DNA of 64,000 bases, taken from the NCBI RefSeq assembly GCF_023023025.1, contig NZ_CP095481.1, positions 1,612,001 through 1,676,000 on the forward strand, in the 5' to 3' direction. Under the pieces are notes generated by a model. It had not been told where the DNA came from. It did not search any database and was given only the letters and a program-made list of their open reading frames with translations. Origin of the DNA: Amycolatopsis sp. WQ 127309. Lineage in GTDB: Bacteria; Actinomycetota; Actinomycetes; Mycobacteriales; Pseudonocardiaceae. This document shows positions 35,505 to 44,624 of this stretch, piece after piece; position 1 is the first letter of the stretch, and each line of letters starts with the position of its first letter. The position numbers and the translations under genes were made by a program.

Positions 35505-37178
35505 ATGACCGAGATCCTGTCGAACGCTGAAGAAACGGCCCCACCGAAACGCCAGTACGCACCACTCGCGGCGAATGAGAACCGCGAGGACTACTCACTG
35601 CGCTTCGCCGCTCATTCGTTCCGGAAATGGTCACCGTTCGTGGTCGCGACGACGGCGCTGGGCGGCATCGCCTACCTCGCCGACTTCGCGATCGGCGCCA
35701 GCATCGTGCTCTCCTACGGCTTCACCTCCGGGGTGCTGGCGATCCTCGCCGCCGCCGTCGTCATCTTCACGACCGGCGTGCCCATCGCGGCCGCCTGCGC
35801 GAAGTCCGGAGTGGACATGGACCTCCTGACCCGCGGAGCCGGCTTCGGCTACTTCGGGTCGACGCTCACTTCGCTCGTCTACGCGAGCTTCACGGTCATC
35901 TTCTTCTCGCTCGAAGGCTCGATCATGGGCCAGGCCTTCGAGCTCGCCCTCGGCATCCCGCTGGCGGTCGGTTACCTCTTGGCCACGCTGATCGTCCTGC
36001 CGTTCGCGCTCTACGGCATGGGCGCGGTGGCGAAGATGCAGACCTGGACGCAGCCGCTGTGGCTGGCCGGCCTGGTGCTGCCGTTCATCGTCGTGCTGGT
36101 CCGCGAGCCGGGGCGCTTCGCCGACTTCGCGGCCTTCGGCGGCACGGACGGCGCCGGGTCCGGGTTCTCCGCGATCGGGTTCGGCTTCGGCATGGGTGTC
36201 GCCCTGTCGCTGATCGGGCAGATCGGCGAGCAGGCCGACTACCTGCGGTTCATGCCGGAGAAGACGGCGGAGAACAAGCGGGCCTGGTGGACCGCGGTGC
36301 TCGCCGCCGGGCCCGGCTGGGTGATCCTCGGGGCCGCGAAGCAGATCGGGGGTGCGCTGCTGGCGTTCCTCGCGCTCGGCGTCGTCGGCGAGACGGCCGC
36401 GCTCGAACCGATCGCGCCGTACGTCGAGGCGGTGAAGCCGGCTCTCGGGCCGGTCGCGCTGACGTTCGCCGCGCTGTTCGTCGTCGTCTCGCAGATCAAG
36501 ATCAACACGACCAACGCGTACTCGGGCTCGCTGTCGTTCGCGAACTTCTTCTCCCGCGTGCTGCACAAGCACCCGGGCCGCGTCTGGTACGTGCTGGTGA
36601 ACTGCGGGATCGCGCTGGCGCTGATGGAGTTCGGCGCGTTCGGGTTCCTGAACAAGATCCTGGGCTTCTACTCGAACGTCGCGATCGCCTGGATCGGCGC
36701 GGTGTGCGCGGACCTCGTGATCGCGAAGCCGCTCGGGCTCTCGCCGAAGTACATCGAGTTCAAGCGGGCCTACCTGCACAAGATCAACCCGGTCGGGTTC
36801 GGCTCGATGCTCGTCGCCTCGACGGTGTCGATCGCGGCGTACTTCGGGGCCTTCGGGCCGTTCCTGGCCGCGTTCAGTCCGCTGCTGGCGCTGGTCATCG
36901 CGATCGTGCTGGTGCCGACGCTGGCGGTCGTGACGCGCGGGAAGTACTACCTGGCCCGGCCGAACACGGTCGCCGGGCCCGACCAGGACGTCGACCTGCG
37001 GGCGACCTACACCTGCTCGGTCTGCGGTGATCCGTACGAGCTGCCGGACGTCGCCGACTGCGCGAAGCAGAGCGGGCCGATCTGCTCGCTGTGCTGCACG
37101 CTCGACAACAGCTGCCACGACCTGTGCCAGACGACGGGTCCGGTTTCGCTGGGCATTCCCACCGCGCGCCAGGCGTAA
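35505..37178 (+). CDS. NCS1-family permease with C-terminal cysteine-rich domain
   Basis: A 557-residue protein: residues 35-480 form an NCS1 (purine/cytosine/allantoin permease) transporter of about 12 segments, with FGYFGSTLTSLVYASFTVIF near 120 and QIGEQADYLRFMPEKTAENK near 245. Residues 500-545 form a soluble tail with eight cysteines: TCSVCGDPYELP, ADCAKQ, ICSLCCTLDNSCHDLC. This resembles a zinc-ribbon or cluster-binding module and is unusual for transporters. GGAGG precedes the ATG. It lies 1.5 kb from the urease operon, so uptake of a nitrogen source feeding urease is an attractive but unproven idea. Confidence 0.8.
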   Translation: MTEILSNAEETAPPKRQYAPLAANENREDYSLRFAAHSFRKWSPFVVATTALGGIAYLADFAIGASIVLSYGFTSGVLAILAAAVVIFTTGVPIAAACAKSGVDMDLLTRGAGFGYFGSTLTSLVYASFTVIFFSLEGSIMGQAFELALGIPLAVGYLLATLIVLPFALYGMGAVAKMQTWTQPLWLAGLVLPFIVVLVREPGRFADFAAFGGTDGAGSGFSAIGFGFGMGVALSLIGQIGEQADYLRFMPEKTAENKRAWWTAVLAAGPGWVILGAAKQIGGALLAFLALGVVGETAALEPIAPYVEAVKPALGPVALTFAALFVVVSQIKINTTNAYSGSLSFANFFSRVLHKHPGRVWYVLVNCGIALALMEFGAFGFLNKILGFYSNVAIAWIGAVCADLVIAKPLGLSPKYIEFKRAYLHKINPVGFGSMLVASTVSIAAYFGAFGPFLAAFSPLLALVIAIVLVPTLAVVTRGKYYLARPNTVAGPDQDVDLRATYTCSVCGDPYELPDVADCAKQSGPICSLCCTLDNSCHDLCQTTGPVSLGIPTARQA

Positions 37179-37182
37179 CGTC

Positions 37183-37229
37183 CGTGAAGGCCCGTTACCG
37201 GCGTCCGCCGCCGGTAACGGGCCTTCACG
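37183..37229. terminator. Perfect 21-bp hairpin between convergent genes (family A copy 1)
   Basis: CGTGAAGGCCCGTTACCGGC plus one base is mirrored perfectly after a TCCGC loop. It lies between the convergent permease and TetR genes and contains the TetR stop codon (37225-37227). Related elements are at 44574 and 54489. Confidence 0.85.
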
Positions 37230-37935
37230 TTGGCCGGGTTCCCCCCGGATCCCCCTCCCGGCTCGACTGTTCCACGTCGGCCGCGGCACCGCGGTTGCCC
37301 TCGATGTCCAAGATCTTTTCCGGCCGCATGATGGCCGACAGCATCATCGCGCGGAACTCCGCGCCGATCTGCTCGACCGGCAGCGGCGGGTCGTGCGCCT
37401 GCCATTCGCGCAGCAGCCCGGTGCCCGCCCCGACCAGCGCGATCGCCGTCAGCCGGTAGTCCCGCACGGGCACGACGCCGTGCTCCGCGGCGCGGTTCGC
37501 CTCGGCGGCGATGAAGTTCGCCCAGCGGTCGACCCACACCTGGTGCTGCGCCTCCAGCTCGGCGCTGACGCCGACCGCCTCGACGTAGTTGAGGCGCGGC
37601 ATCCGGGGATCCACGGTGACCGTCGCGATGAAGACGTCCAGCAGCTTCGAGATGCGGGTGAGCGCGTCGGCGTCGGCGACCTTGTCGAGCTCCGCGGTGA
37701 CGTGCGCGAGCGCCAGGCTGTTGATCTGGTCGTGGAGGGTGCGGAGCACGTCCTCCTTGCTCGTGAACTCCTCGTAGAAGTTCCGCGTCGACACACCGGC
37801 CCGCGCGCACACCTCGGTGATCTTGGTGTGCCGGAAACCGGTGGAGGTGAACAGCTCGAGCCCGGCCACGAGCAGCCGTTGACGGCGATCGGCACGACGT
37901 TGCTCGGGCGCGACCCCGCCGTACGTGCGAGCCAC
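37225..37935 (-). CDS. TetR-family regulator
   Basis: A 236-residue regulator with helix-turn-helix HTKITEVCARAGVSTRNFYEEF at about residues 35-57, where NFYxxFxSKEDVL is typical of this subgroup. The C-terminal half contains LNYVEAVGVSAELEAQ near 116 and a proline/glycine-poor tail. Its stop codon lies inside the arm of the inverted repeat shared with the convergent permease gene. Target genes are unknown; nothing divergent is adjacent, since a 0.77-kb gap follows upstream. Confidence 0.85.
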   Translation of the reverse strand: MARTYGGVAPEQRRADRRQRLLVAGLELFTSTGFRHTKITEVCARAGVSTRNFYEEFTSKEDVLRTLHDQINSLALAHVTAELDKVADADALTRISKLLDVFIATVTVDPRMPRLNYVEAVGVSAELEAQHQVWVDRWANFIAAEANRAAEHGVVPVRDYRLTAIALVGAGTGLLREWQAHDPPLPVEQIGAEFRAMMLSAIMRPEKILDIEGNRGAAADVEQSSREGDPGGTRPT

Positions 37936-38286
37936 CGATTCTCTCCTCCTTCCGAGGGATTGCCAGATCCTACCCGGGTGAGTAAATTGTGAAAATCTTC
38001 GTTACCAGAGGACCTGCGGATTCGGTCGCCGCGTACGACACCGAGCCTGCGCGCGCACGGTATCGAGAACGAGCGCATCCCGCTCGCGCAAACGCTTTCG
38101 TGAAGCCGGCACCGGTACTCCCCGGCCGATCCGGCATTCGACAACTTCCGCTCGCCGGGGACGGCGCAGGGGGTCTTCCCCGGCGAGCGGCGGCACGTTC
38201 ACGCGAAAGTGCCGCACGGCGGCCGGTAACGAGCCCCGGCGTGTCGACGACATCACGATGTCGATCACCTTTCGAGGGGAACCACC

Positions 38287-38409
38287 GTTGCGCTGGACCC
38301 CGCACAAGCCGACGCGATCGCCATGTCGGCTCCCGGGAAGGACCCCGACACGGCGGCGACCGCGTACGGCGCCGCCACCTGGAAGTGGGCCTGCGGCCAC
38401 CACCAGTGA
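38287..38409 (+). CDS. Possible small peptide ORF with non-standard start
   Basis: One frame of 40 codons has almost only G or C in third positions and a balanced composition, unlike the Arg/Pro-rich shadow frames. It reads ALDPAQADAIAM near the start and ends TAYGAATWKWACGHHQ before TGA at 38407. GAGGGG lies at the right distance for initiation, but the codon there is GTT (38287); the nearest standard start is an internal ATG at 38323, giving 28 residues. It could be a real small protein, a decayed gene or chance. No peptide-modifying enzyme is nearby. Confidence 0.3.
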   Translation, partial: VALDPAQADAIAMSAPGKDPDTAATAYGAATWKWACGHHQ

Positions 38410-38492
38410 TCCGGCGAGCGGCGGCACCCGGAACTGTCGGCCCCCTCCGCTAGTGTCGCGCGTCTGAGGTTCGTTGACGGGTCCGGGCGATG

Positions 38493-38575
38493 CGCCCCAA
38501 TGTGGCGTTGGGTGCGTTGGACGCACCGAACGCCACATTGGGTGCGTTGGACGCACCCAACGCCACATTGGGGCG
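38493..38575. repeat. 83-bp compound inverted repeat (family C copy 2)
   Basis: The same length and design as the element at 15400-15482, with four base differences, all in the short linkers between arms. It begins CGCCCCAATGTGGCG and ends CGCCACATTGGGGCG. It lies 131 bp beyond the ureD stop, at the far end of the urease operon. Confidence 0.85.
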
Positions 38576-38706
38576 TTTAAGGCCGGGACGCTCCCGGAAA
38601 CATCGCGGCCCGGCCGGGAAAGTGAGTTTCAATGGCGACCCTGGACTGGCCTCCTGGCCGTCAGGGGACTTGCGACGCGCGACACCAGCGTGGAATCGGG
38701 GGTTGC

Positions 38707-39402
38707 TCAGAACGGCGCCAGCGCCGTGACAGCGTCCGGCGCGAGCGAGGTCGTGAGGGTGCCACCCGCGGCCAGCGGCGTGCGCGACCACCACTCGCCG
38801 GAGGCCGCCGGGAGTTCCTCGCCGCCCACTTCCAGGTCGGTGGCCAGGACCCGGCGGCCCGCCAGGTGGGCCAGGCTCGCGTCCAAAGTGGAGTCGCCGA
38901 TCGTCAGCGTCTGGCGCAGCACCGGCGTCACACCCCGCGTGACCTGCTGTGACGTCGTGAGCGTACCCGGCTTCTCGTTCGCCCGGCCCAGCACCAGCAC
39001 CTCGCGCGTGTGCAGGTAGGCGTCGTCGGCCAGCGAGGCCCGGAACACGGCGGTGTGCCGGGCCCGGGCCGTGATGACCGTCGGCTCCGGCAGGTACTCC
39101 AGCCGGCCGCCTTCGGCCACCGAGACATCCACTGTGGACAGTGAACCCTCGCCGTGCAGGCCGGGCAGCGCCAAGGTCGCCGCGACGCCGGAGAGCCGCA
39201 GGAACGCGCCCGGGCCGACGTGGATGGTCAGCCGGAGGTCGTCGCCGCCCAACGGGGACGTCGCCGAGTTGACCAGGTGGACCACCGCCGTCCGGCCGCC
39301 GCCGCGGCGCGGGAACAGCGTCAGCGGCGCCATCGAGCGCAGCTCGCGCAGGATCGTGCGCGAGCCGTCGAAGCACGCCGTCAGCCGGGCGTGGGCCTTC
39401 AC
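38707..39402 (-). CDS. ureD: Urease accessory protein UreD
   Basis: A 231-residue scaffold that binds apo-urease and with UreF and UreG delivers nickel. Family features are the beta-rich middle [20 protein letters not shown] near 43, the [15 protein letters not shown] motif near 103, and [11 protein letters not shown] near 135. The start GTG at 39402 overlaps the ureG stop as GTGA. It is the last gene of ureABCFGD and is followed by a family C repeat that may terminate the operon. Confidence 0.9.
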   Translation of the reverse strand: MKAHARLTACFDGSRTILRELRSMAPLTLFPRRGGGRTAVVHLVNSATSPLGGDDLRLTIHVGPGAFLRLSGVAATLALPGLHGEGSLSTVDVSVAEGGRLEYLPEPTVITARARHTAVFRASLADDAYLHTREVLVLGRANEKPGTLTTSQQVTRGVTPVLRQTLTIGDSTLDASLAHLAGRRVLATDLEVGGEELPAASGEWWSRTPLAAGGTLTTSLAPDAVTALAPF

Positions 39403-40103
39403 CCGGCGCGGACCGGGAGCAGCGACCGGACCCAGTCCGCCACCGCCGGCGCGTCCGGGGTGTCCACAAGGGACTGCGTGATGACCGGCAGCTCGCCGCG
39501 CATCCGGTGCGCGTCCGACGTCATCACGTCCATGTCCGCGCCGACCAGGTGCGCGAGGTCGATCTTGTTGATCACCAGCAGATCCGCCGTCGTGACGCCG
39601 GGGCCGCCCTTGCGCGGCACCTTGTCGCCGCCCGCGACGTCGACCACGAACACCTGGCTGTCGGCCAGCCCGCGGCTGAACACCGCGGTCAGGTTGTCGC
39701 CGCCGCTCTCGATGATCACCAGGTCCAGCCCGGCGAACTTCTCCTCCAGGCGCTCGACGGCGTCGAGGTTCGCGGTGATGTCGTCGCGGATCGCCGTGTG
39801 CGGGCACGCGCCGGTCTGCACCGCCTCGATCCGCTCCGGGTCCAACACGCCCGCGCGGCGCAGGAAGTCCGCGTCCTCGGTCGTGTAGATGTCGTTGGTG
39901 ACGACGGCGAGGTTCACCTCGTCACCCAGCGCCCGGCACAGCGCCGCGGTCAGCGCCGTCTTGCCCGAGCCGACCGGCCCGCCGATGCCGATCCGGTACG
40001 CGCGCCCGGCCGTCGGCGCGGGGTCGTAGTGGTCGGGTTCGGCGGCCGTCGGGTCGAAGTTGACCTCGTGGAAATGCCCGTGACCGTGGCCTTCAGCTGG
40101 CAA
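39399..40103 (-). CDS. ureG: Urease accessory GTPase UreG
   Basis: A SIMIBI-class GTPase of 234 residues that powers nickel insertion into urease. The P-loop is [17 protein letters not shown] near 34, the metal-binding CPH motif is in GACPHTAIR near 93, the switch is [12 protein letters not shown] near 128, and the G4-like NKID is near 178. The N-terminus is His-rich (GHGHGHFHE), which may store nickel and substitute for the absent UreE. The only plausible start is TTG at 40103, 11 bp inside the ureF end, since no ATG or GTG is in frame before the His-rich stretch. Confidence 0.92.
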   Translation of the reverse strand: MPAEGHGHGHFHEVNFDPTAAEPDHYDPAPTAGRAYRIGIGGPVGSGKTALTAALCRALGDEVNLAVVTNDIYTTEDADFLRRAGVLDPERIEAVQTGACPHTAIRDDITANLDAVERLEEKFAGLDLVIIESGGDNLTAVFSRGLADSQVFVVDVAGGDKVPRKGGPGVTTADLLVINKIDLAHLVGADMDVMTSDAHRMRGELPVITQSLVDTPDAPAVADWVRSLLPVRAG

Positions 40104-40773
40104 AGAGACGCACCTCTTCCTGGTGATGCCGGGCGTGCGCCTCGGCGAACAAATCCAACCCGGGTGATCCGGGGGCCGGCAGCGACGCCGGGTCGTCGCC
40201 CGCGACCGCGGCCGCGGTCTCGCACACCGACCGCAGGTCGAGCCGCGCGACGACCGCGTTGACCGCGAACGGGTCCAGCCCCAGCAACCGCACCGCGGCA
40301 CTGGCGGGCCCGCTCACGGCCAGGTAGGCCACGGCCATCGCGGCGTCGTACGGCGCACCGCCCGCGACGCCGACCAGCGCGCCCAGCACGATCGGGTGGT
40401 GCGGCCGCGGAGTTTCCTCCAGCAGGGCGACGAGCACCGGTGACGGCCAGGAGATCCGCCCGGCCCGCGCGGTCCCCCGCCCCTGCGCCCGTGACGCCTC
40501 GCGCTGCGCGAGCGACGGCGTCCGCGCGTCCAGCTCGGCGTCCAGCCGGGACCAGTGTCCACTCGCGACGGATCGCGCGGCCGCGTGGGCCGACGCCGCC
40601 GCGAACACCGCCGCCAGGGAACCGGCCGTCCGCAACCGTCCGGAAAGGAATCCGGGAAGGTCCCTTTCGGACTTGATCAGCTTGCGCGCGACGGCTTCTT
40701 CGAGCCCGCCGCTGTGGACGTGCCCGCCGCCGGGAAAGCGCGAGTCCGCGAGGATGAGTGCCGAAAGGTCCAT
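40093..40773 (-). CDS. ureF: Urease accessory protein UreF
   Basis: A 226-residue all-helical protein that bridges UreD and UreG in the urease activation complex. Typical segments are [23 protein letters not shown] near residue 6, where UreF proteins carry an FPxGxxxHSxGLE motif, and [16 protein letters not shown] near 172. The ATG at 40773 overlaps the ureC stop by one base (TGATG). ureF in turn overlaps ureG, so translation is coupled throughout. Confidence 0.9.
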   Translation of the reverse strand: MDLSALILADSRFPGGGHVHSGGLEEAVARKLIKSERDLPGFLSGRLRTAGSLAAVFAAASAHAAARSVASGHWSRLDAELDARTPSLAQREASRAQGRGTARAGRISWPSPVLVALLEETPRPHHPIVLGALVGVAGGAPYDAAMAVAYLAVSGPASAAVRLLGLDPFAVNAVVARLDLRSVCETAAAVAGDDPASLPAPGSPGLDLFAEAHARHHQEEVRLFAS

Positions 40774-42488
40774 CAGAAAAGAAAGTACCTTTGCGCCATC
40801 GGCAGTTCGGTCACCGGCTGCGGCTCGATCAGCTCGCCGTCGACGTGCACCGCGAAGCTGTCCGGCTCGACCCGGACGTCCGGCGTGGCGTCGTTGAGCA
40901 CCATGTCCGCCTTGGTCCGCGCGCGCATGTTCGACACGGCGACCAGTGGCCGCGTGATCCGGAACGTCTCCCGCAGGTTGCTGTCGAGGGCTTCCGGCGC
41001 GACGAAGTGCAGGCTCAGCGCCGCGCCGATGGTGGCGCCGAACATCGGGCGCGCCATCACCGGCTGCGGCGTCGGGATGGACGCGTTCGCGTCGCCCATC
41101 GCCGCCCACGCCGGGAACCCGCCCTTCAGGACCACGTGCGGCCGGACGCCGAAGAACTTCGGCTCCCACAGCACCAGGTCGGCGAGCTTGCCGACCTCGA
41201 CCGAGCCGATCTCGGTCTCCATGCCGTGCGCGATGGCCGGGTTGATCGTGTACTTGGCGACATAACGGCGCGCGCGCAGGTTGTCGGCCGCGCCGTCGCC
41301 GGGCAGCGCGCCGCGACGGCGTTTCATCACGTGCGCGGTCTGCCAGGTCCGGATGATCACCTCGCCGATCCGGCCCATCGCCTGCGAGTCCGAGCTCATC
41401 ATCGAGATCGCGCCCAGGTCGTGCAGGACGTCCTCGGCCGCGATGGTCGTCGGCCGGATCCGGCTCTCGGCGAAGGCGAGGTCCTCGGGCACCGACGGGT
41501 TGAGGTGGTGGCAGACGACCAGCATGTCGAGGTGCTCGTCGAGGGTGTTCGCGGTGTGCGGCCGGGTCGGGTTGGTCGACGACGGCAGCACGTTCGGCAG
41601 CGAGACGACCTGGATGATGTCCGGCGCGTGCCCGCCGCCGGCGCCTTCGGTGTGGTACGCGTTGATCGAGCGCCCGCCGATGGCGTCCACAGTGGACTCC
41701 AGGAAGCCGGCCTCGTTCAACGTGTCCGTGTGGATGGCCACCTGGACACCGGACTCGTCGGCCACGGTGAGGCAGGCGTCGATCGCGGCGGGCGTCGTGC
41801 CCCAGTCCTCGTGCAGCTTGAACCCGCCCGCGCCGGCCGCCAGCTGCTCGCGCAGCGCCTCGTGCCGGACGGTGTTCCCCTTGCCCAGCAACAGGACGTT
41901 GACCGGGTAACCGTCCATAGCGGACAGCATCCGGCCGAGGTTCCACGCGCCGGGTGTCACGGTGGTGGCCTTCGTGCCCTCGTTCGGCCCGGTGCCGCCA
42001 CCGACCAAAGTGGTCAGTCCCGCGGCCAGCGCGGTGTCGACGAGCTGCGGGCAGATGAAGTGGACGTGGCAGTCGATGCCGCCCGCGGTGAGGATCTTCC
42101 CGTTGCCGGACAGCACTTCCGTCGACGGGCCGATGACCAGCGCCGGATCGACGCCGTCCATCGTGTCCGGGTTGCCCGCCTTGCCGATCCCGACGATCCG
42201 GCCGTCGCGGACGCCGACGTCGGCCTTGACGATGCCCCAGTGGTCGAGGATGACGGCCCCGGTGATGATCAGGTCCGGCGCGCCCTCGGCGCGCGTCGCC
42301 GTGCCCTGGCCCATCGACTCGCGGATCACCTTGCCGCCGCCGAAGAGGACCTCGTCGCCGGAACCGCCGGGGCCCATCGAGCGGTCCTCGGTGACCTCGA
42401 TCAGGAGGTCGGTGTCGGCGAGCCGGATCCGGTCGCCGGTGGTCGGGCCGAACAGTTCCGCGTAGCGCTCGCGGTCGATCTGCGGCAT
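40773..42488 (-). CDS. ureC: Urease alpha subunit (catalytic)
   Basis: The nickel-bearing subunit, 571 residues, hydrolysing urea to ammonia and carbamate. Active-site features are all present: nickel ligands in [12 protein letters not shown] near 134-141, the carbamylated Lys in [15 protein letters not shown] near 222, [10 protein letters not shown] near 250, [13 protein letters not shown] near 275, and the mobile flap [24 protein letters not shown] near 318 with the catalytic His. Length and motifs match active bacterial ureases. Start and stop overlap ureB and ureF respectively. Confidence 0.97.
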   Translation of the reverse strand: MPQIDRERYAELFGPTTGDRIRLADTDLLIEVTEDRSMGPGGSGDEVLFGGGKVIRESMGQGTATRAEGAPDLIITGAVILDHWGIVKADVGVRDGRIVGIGKAGNPDTMDGVDPALVIGPSTEVLSGNGKILTAGGIDCHVHFICPQLVDTALAAGLTTLVGGGTGPNEGTKATTVTPGAWNLGRMLSAMDGYPVNVLLLGKGNTVRHEALREQLAAGAGGFKLHEDWGTTPAAIDACLTVADESGVQVAIHTDTLNEAGFLESTVDAIGGRSINAYHTEGAGGGHAPDIIQVVSLPNVLPSSTNPTRPHTANTLDEHLDMLVVCHHLNPSVPEDLAFAESRIRPTTIAAEDVLHDLGAISMMSSDSQAMGRIGEVIIRTWQTAHVMKRRRGALPGDGAADNLRARRYVAKYTINPAIAHGMETEIGSVEVGKLADLVLWEPKFFGVRPHVVLKGGFPAWAAMGDANASIPTPQPVMARPMFGATIGAALSLHFVAPEALDSNLRETFRITRPLVAVSNMRARTKADMVLNDATPDVRVEPDSFAVHVDGELIEPQPVTELPMAQRYFLF

Positions 42489-42793
42489 CAGAACTCCCCC
42501 GAGAATTCGGACCGCAGCCCCGGAACCCGGCGCGCGCCGGCGAGCGGGACGAGATCGACTTCGCGTTCGACGCCGGGCTCGAACCGCACCGACGTGCCGG
42601 CCGGGACGTCGAGCCGGTGCCCGCGGGCGGCGTCTCGGTCGAACTCGAGGCCCGGGTTCACGGCCGCGAAGTGGTAGTGCGAGCCGACCTGCACGGGCCG
42701 GTCGCCGAGGTTGCGCACGAGCAGCCGGACGCGCGCGCGGCCCGGGTTCAGCTCCACCGGCTCGTCGCCGGGGATGATCTCGCCTGGACGCAT
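42488..42793 (-). CDS. ureB: Urease beta subunit
   Basis: A 101-residue structural subunit of the urease trimer. Family segments are [19 protein letters not shown] at the N-terminus, [18 protein letters not shown] near 37 and [19 protein letters not shown] sequence near 60 (here [19 protein letters not shown]). The ATG at 42793 has GGGGACC just before it, and the longer upstream frame is a shadow of ureA. The stop overlaps the ureC start by one base. Confidence 0.94.
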   Translation of the reverse strand: MRPGEIIPGDEPVELNPGRARVRLLVRNLGDRPVQVGSHYHFAAVNPGLEFDRDAARGHRLDVPAGTSVRFEPGVEREVDLVPLAGARRVPGLRSEFSGEF

Positions 42794-42804
42794 CGAGGTC
42801 CCCC

Positions 42805-43107
42805 TCAAACGATCGGGTCGTGCACGGTGACGAGCTTCGTGCCGTCCGGGAAAGTGGCCTCGACCTGCACGGAGTCGACCATCTCCGGCACGCCGTCGAG
42901 GACCTGGGCCCGGCCGAGCACGGTCCGGCCGCTGGCGACCAGCTCGCTGACCGTGCGGCCGTCGCGGGCGCCTTCGAGGACGTGGTCGGTGATCAGCGCG
43001 ACCGACTCCGGGTAGTTGAGCCGGACCCCGCGGTCCAGCCGCTTCCGCGCGACGTCCGCCGCCACGTGGATCAGCAGCTTGTCGCGCTCCTGGGGGCTGA
43101 GGTGCAT
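42805..43107 (-). CDS. ureA: Urease gamma subunit
   Basis: A 100-residue subunit, first gene of the urease operon. It opens [20 protein letters not shown], has the [20 protein letters not shown] segment near 30 and ends [20 protein letters not shown], all standard for UreA. There is no strong ribosome-binding site before the ATG, so initiation may be leaderless. A 279-bp gap separates it from the divergent citrate synthase gene and should hold the urease promoter. No convincing nitrogen-regulator site was found there. Confidence 0.95.
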   Translation of the reverse strand: MHLSPQERDKLLIHVAADVARKRLDRGVRLNYPESVALITDHVLEGARDGRTVSELVASGRTVLGRAQVLDGVPEMVDSVQVEATFPDGTKLVTVHDPIV

Positions 43108-43373
43108 CAGTCAGGTCTATCACCCGGACCACAGCCGCGCCCGGTTCGGAAACACAGGATTTACCTGGGGTTCGTCACAGTCCGTGGCGAAAAATTCTCC
43201 GGCCGGACGGCCTGGGTGACTGAATCGTTCTCGTAATCGTGACCGAAAGCACCACATCTTTCGATTGCCCCCCGGCGATCGAGGGAGCAAGGTCTATCCA
43301 TCCGTGCGATGGTGCGCGCTTTCCGTGCGTATCCCGTCAGCGCGACCAGCCGGGGAAGAAAGCGCACCGAAAG

Positions 43374-43385
43374 GTTTCGCGAAAC
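43374..43385. promoter_or_regulatory. Perfect palindrome just before the second citrate synthase
   Basis: GTTTCGCGAAAC, a 12-bp perfect palindrome, ends one base before the GTG start. It sits where a ribosome-binding site would be, with AAAGG overlapping its left edge, so it could be an operator or could control translation. Confidence 0.4.
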
Positions 43386-43386
43386 A

Positions 43387-44535
43387 GTGACTACCTCCAC
43401 GATCAGCAAGCCACAGCCGTCCGGCCAACCCGACGACGGCTTCCGACCGGGTCTGGAAGGCGTCGTCGCCTTCCACACCGAGATCGCCGAACCCGACCGG
43501 GACGGCGGTGCCCTGCGTTACCGCGGCGTCGACATCGAAGACCTCGCCGGGAAGGTGACCTTCGGCGACGTGTGGGGCCTTCTCGTGGACGGCCGCTTCG
43601 GCCACGGCCTCCCGCCCGCCGAGCCGTTCCCGCTGCCGGTGCACACCGGCGACGTCCGGGTGGACGTCCAGGCCGCGCTGGCCATGCTCGCCCCGATCTG
43701 GGGTTACCGCCCGCTGCTCGACATCACCGACGAAGAGGCCCGTGAACAGCTGGCCCGCGCCTCGGTGATGGCGCTGTCCTACGTCGCGCAGTCGGCCCGC
43801 GGCATCGGCCAGCCGGCCGTCCCGCAGACCCGCGTCGACGAGGCCCACTCGATCACCGAACGCTTCCTGATCCGCTGGCGCGGCGAGCCGGACCCGGCCC
43901 ACGTCAAGGCCCTCGACGCCTACTGGGTGTCGGCCGCCGAGCACGGCCTCAACGCGTCCACCTTCACCGCCCGCGTCATCGCCTCGACCGGCGCCGACGT
44001 CGCGGCGGCCATGTCCGGCGCGATCGGCGCGATGTCCGGCCCGCTGCACGGCGGCGCCCCGGCCCGCGTGCTGCCGATGATCGAAGAAGTCGAACGGACC
44101 GGTGACGCCGCCGGCCTGGTCAAGGGCATCCTCGACCGCAAGGAACGGCTGATGGGCTTCGGCCACCGCGTCTACCGCGCGGAGGACCCGCGGGCCCGCG
44201 TGCTGCGGCGCACCTGCCAGGAGCTGGGCGCCGAGCGCTACGAGGTCGCCGCGGCGCTGGAGCAGGCCGCGCTGAAGGAGCTGCGCGAGCGCCGTCCGGA
44301 TCACCCGATCGAGACGAACGTCGAGTTCTGGGCCGCCGTGATCCTGGACTTCGCGCAGGTCCCGCCGCACATGATGCCGTCGATGTTCAGCTCGGCGCGC
44401 ACCGCCGGCTGGGCCGCGCACATCCTGGAGCAGAAGCGGACCGGGCGCCTGGTGCGGCCGTCGGCCAAGTACATCGGCCCGGCGCCGCGCACCCCGCAGG
44501 ACGTCGAAGGCTGGGACCTGGTCACCCAGCGCTGA
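43387..44535 (+). CDS. citA: Citrate synthase 2 (CitA type)
   Basis: A 382-residue citrate synthase, shorter than the GltA2 type at 19906. Active-site regions are AAEHGLNASTFTARVIASTG near 185 (first His), GPLHGGAPARVLPMIEEV near 219 (second) and MGFGHRVYRAEDPRARVLR near 256 (third), with the Asp in FYxxVxxD replaced in context by NVEFWAAVILDF near 316. The start GTG at 43387 removes a long Arg-rich upstream extension. In mycobacteria a similar second enzyme (CitA) exists beside GltA2; methylcitrate activity cannot be excluded. A family A hairpin follows the gene. Confidence 0.88.
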   Translation: MTTSTISKPQPSGQPDDGFRPGLEGVVAFHTEIAEPDRDGGALRYRGVDIEDLAGKVTFGDVWGLLVDGRFGHGLPPAEPFPLPVHTGDVRVDVQAALAMLAPIWGYRPLLDITDEEAREQLARASVMALSYVAQSARGIGQPAVPQTRVDEAHSITERFLIRWRGEPDPAHVKALDAYWVSAAEHGLNASTFTARVIASTGADVAAAMSGAIGAMSGPLHGGAPARVLPMIEEVERTGDAAGLVKGILDRKERLMGFGHRVYRAEDPRARVLRRTCQELGAERYEVAAALEQAALKELRERRPDHPIETNVEFWAAVILDFAQVPPHMMPSMFSSARTAGWAAHILEQKRTGRLVRPSAKYIGPAPRTPQDVEGWDLVTQR

Positions 44536-44573
44536 CCACCCGCCGCCGTCGCCGTCGTCACCGTTGCCGTTGT

Positions 44574-44624
44574 CCGTGAAGGACTCCTTACCGGCTCTTA
44601 TGGCCGGTAAGGAGTCCTTCACGG
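44574..44624. terminator. Perfect 22-bp hairpin between convergent genes (family A copy 2)
   Basis: CCGTGAAGGACTCCTTACCG plus two bases is mirrored perfectly after the loop TCTTATG. It lies between convergent citA and a TetR gene, and its right arm contains the TetR stop codon (44619-44621), the same arrangement as at 37183-37229. Confidence 0.87.

Larger units (their letters stand above)
37936..38706. other. 771-bp gap between TetR and ureD
   Basis: The gap holds an inverted repeat of CGCTCGCCGGGG (38149-38160 with 38178-38189), a 17-bp repeat CCGGCGAGCGGCGGCAC at 38180 and 38411, a possible small ORF at 38287-38409 and the 83-bp family C repeat at 38493-38575. The remaining parts show no convincing coding pattern; the longer open frames are Arg-rich shadows. 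Confidence 0.6.

Noticed and set aside
37989..38453. 154-codon plus-strand frame in the TetR-ureD gap
   Set aside because: Arg-rich shadow-like composition, no motif and no ribosome-binding site; the alternative 40-codon frame inside it has a better coding pattern.
43108..43386. GlnR-like half-sites upstream of ureA
   Set aside because: GTAAT, GTGAC and GAAAC-like pieces occur, but none has the required spacing of the nitrogen-regulator consensus.
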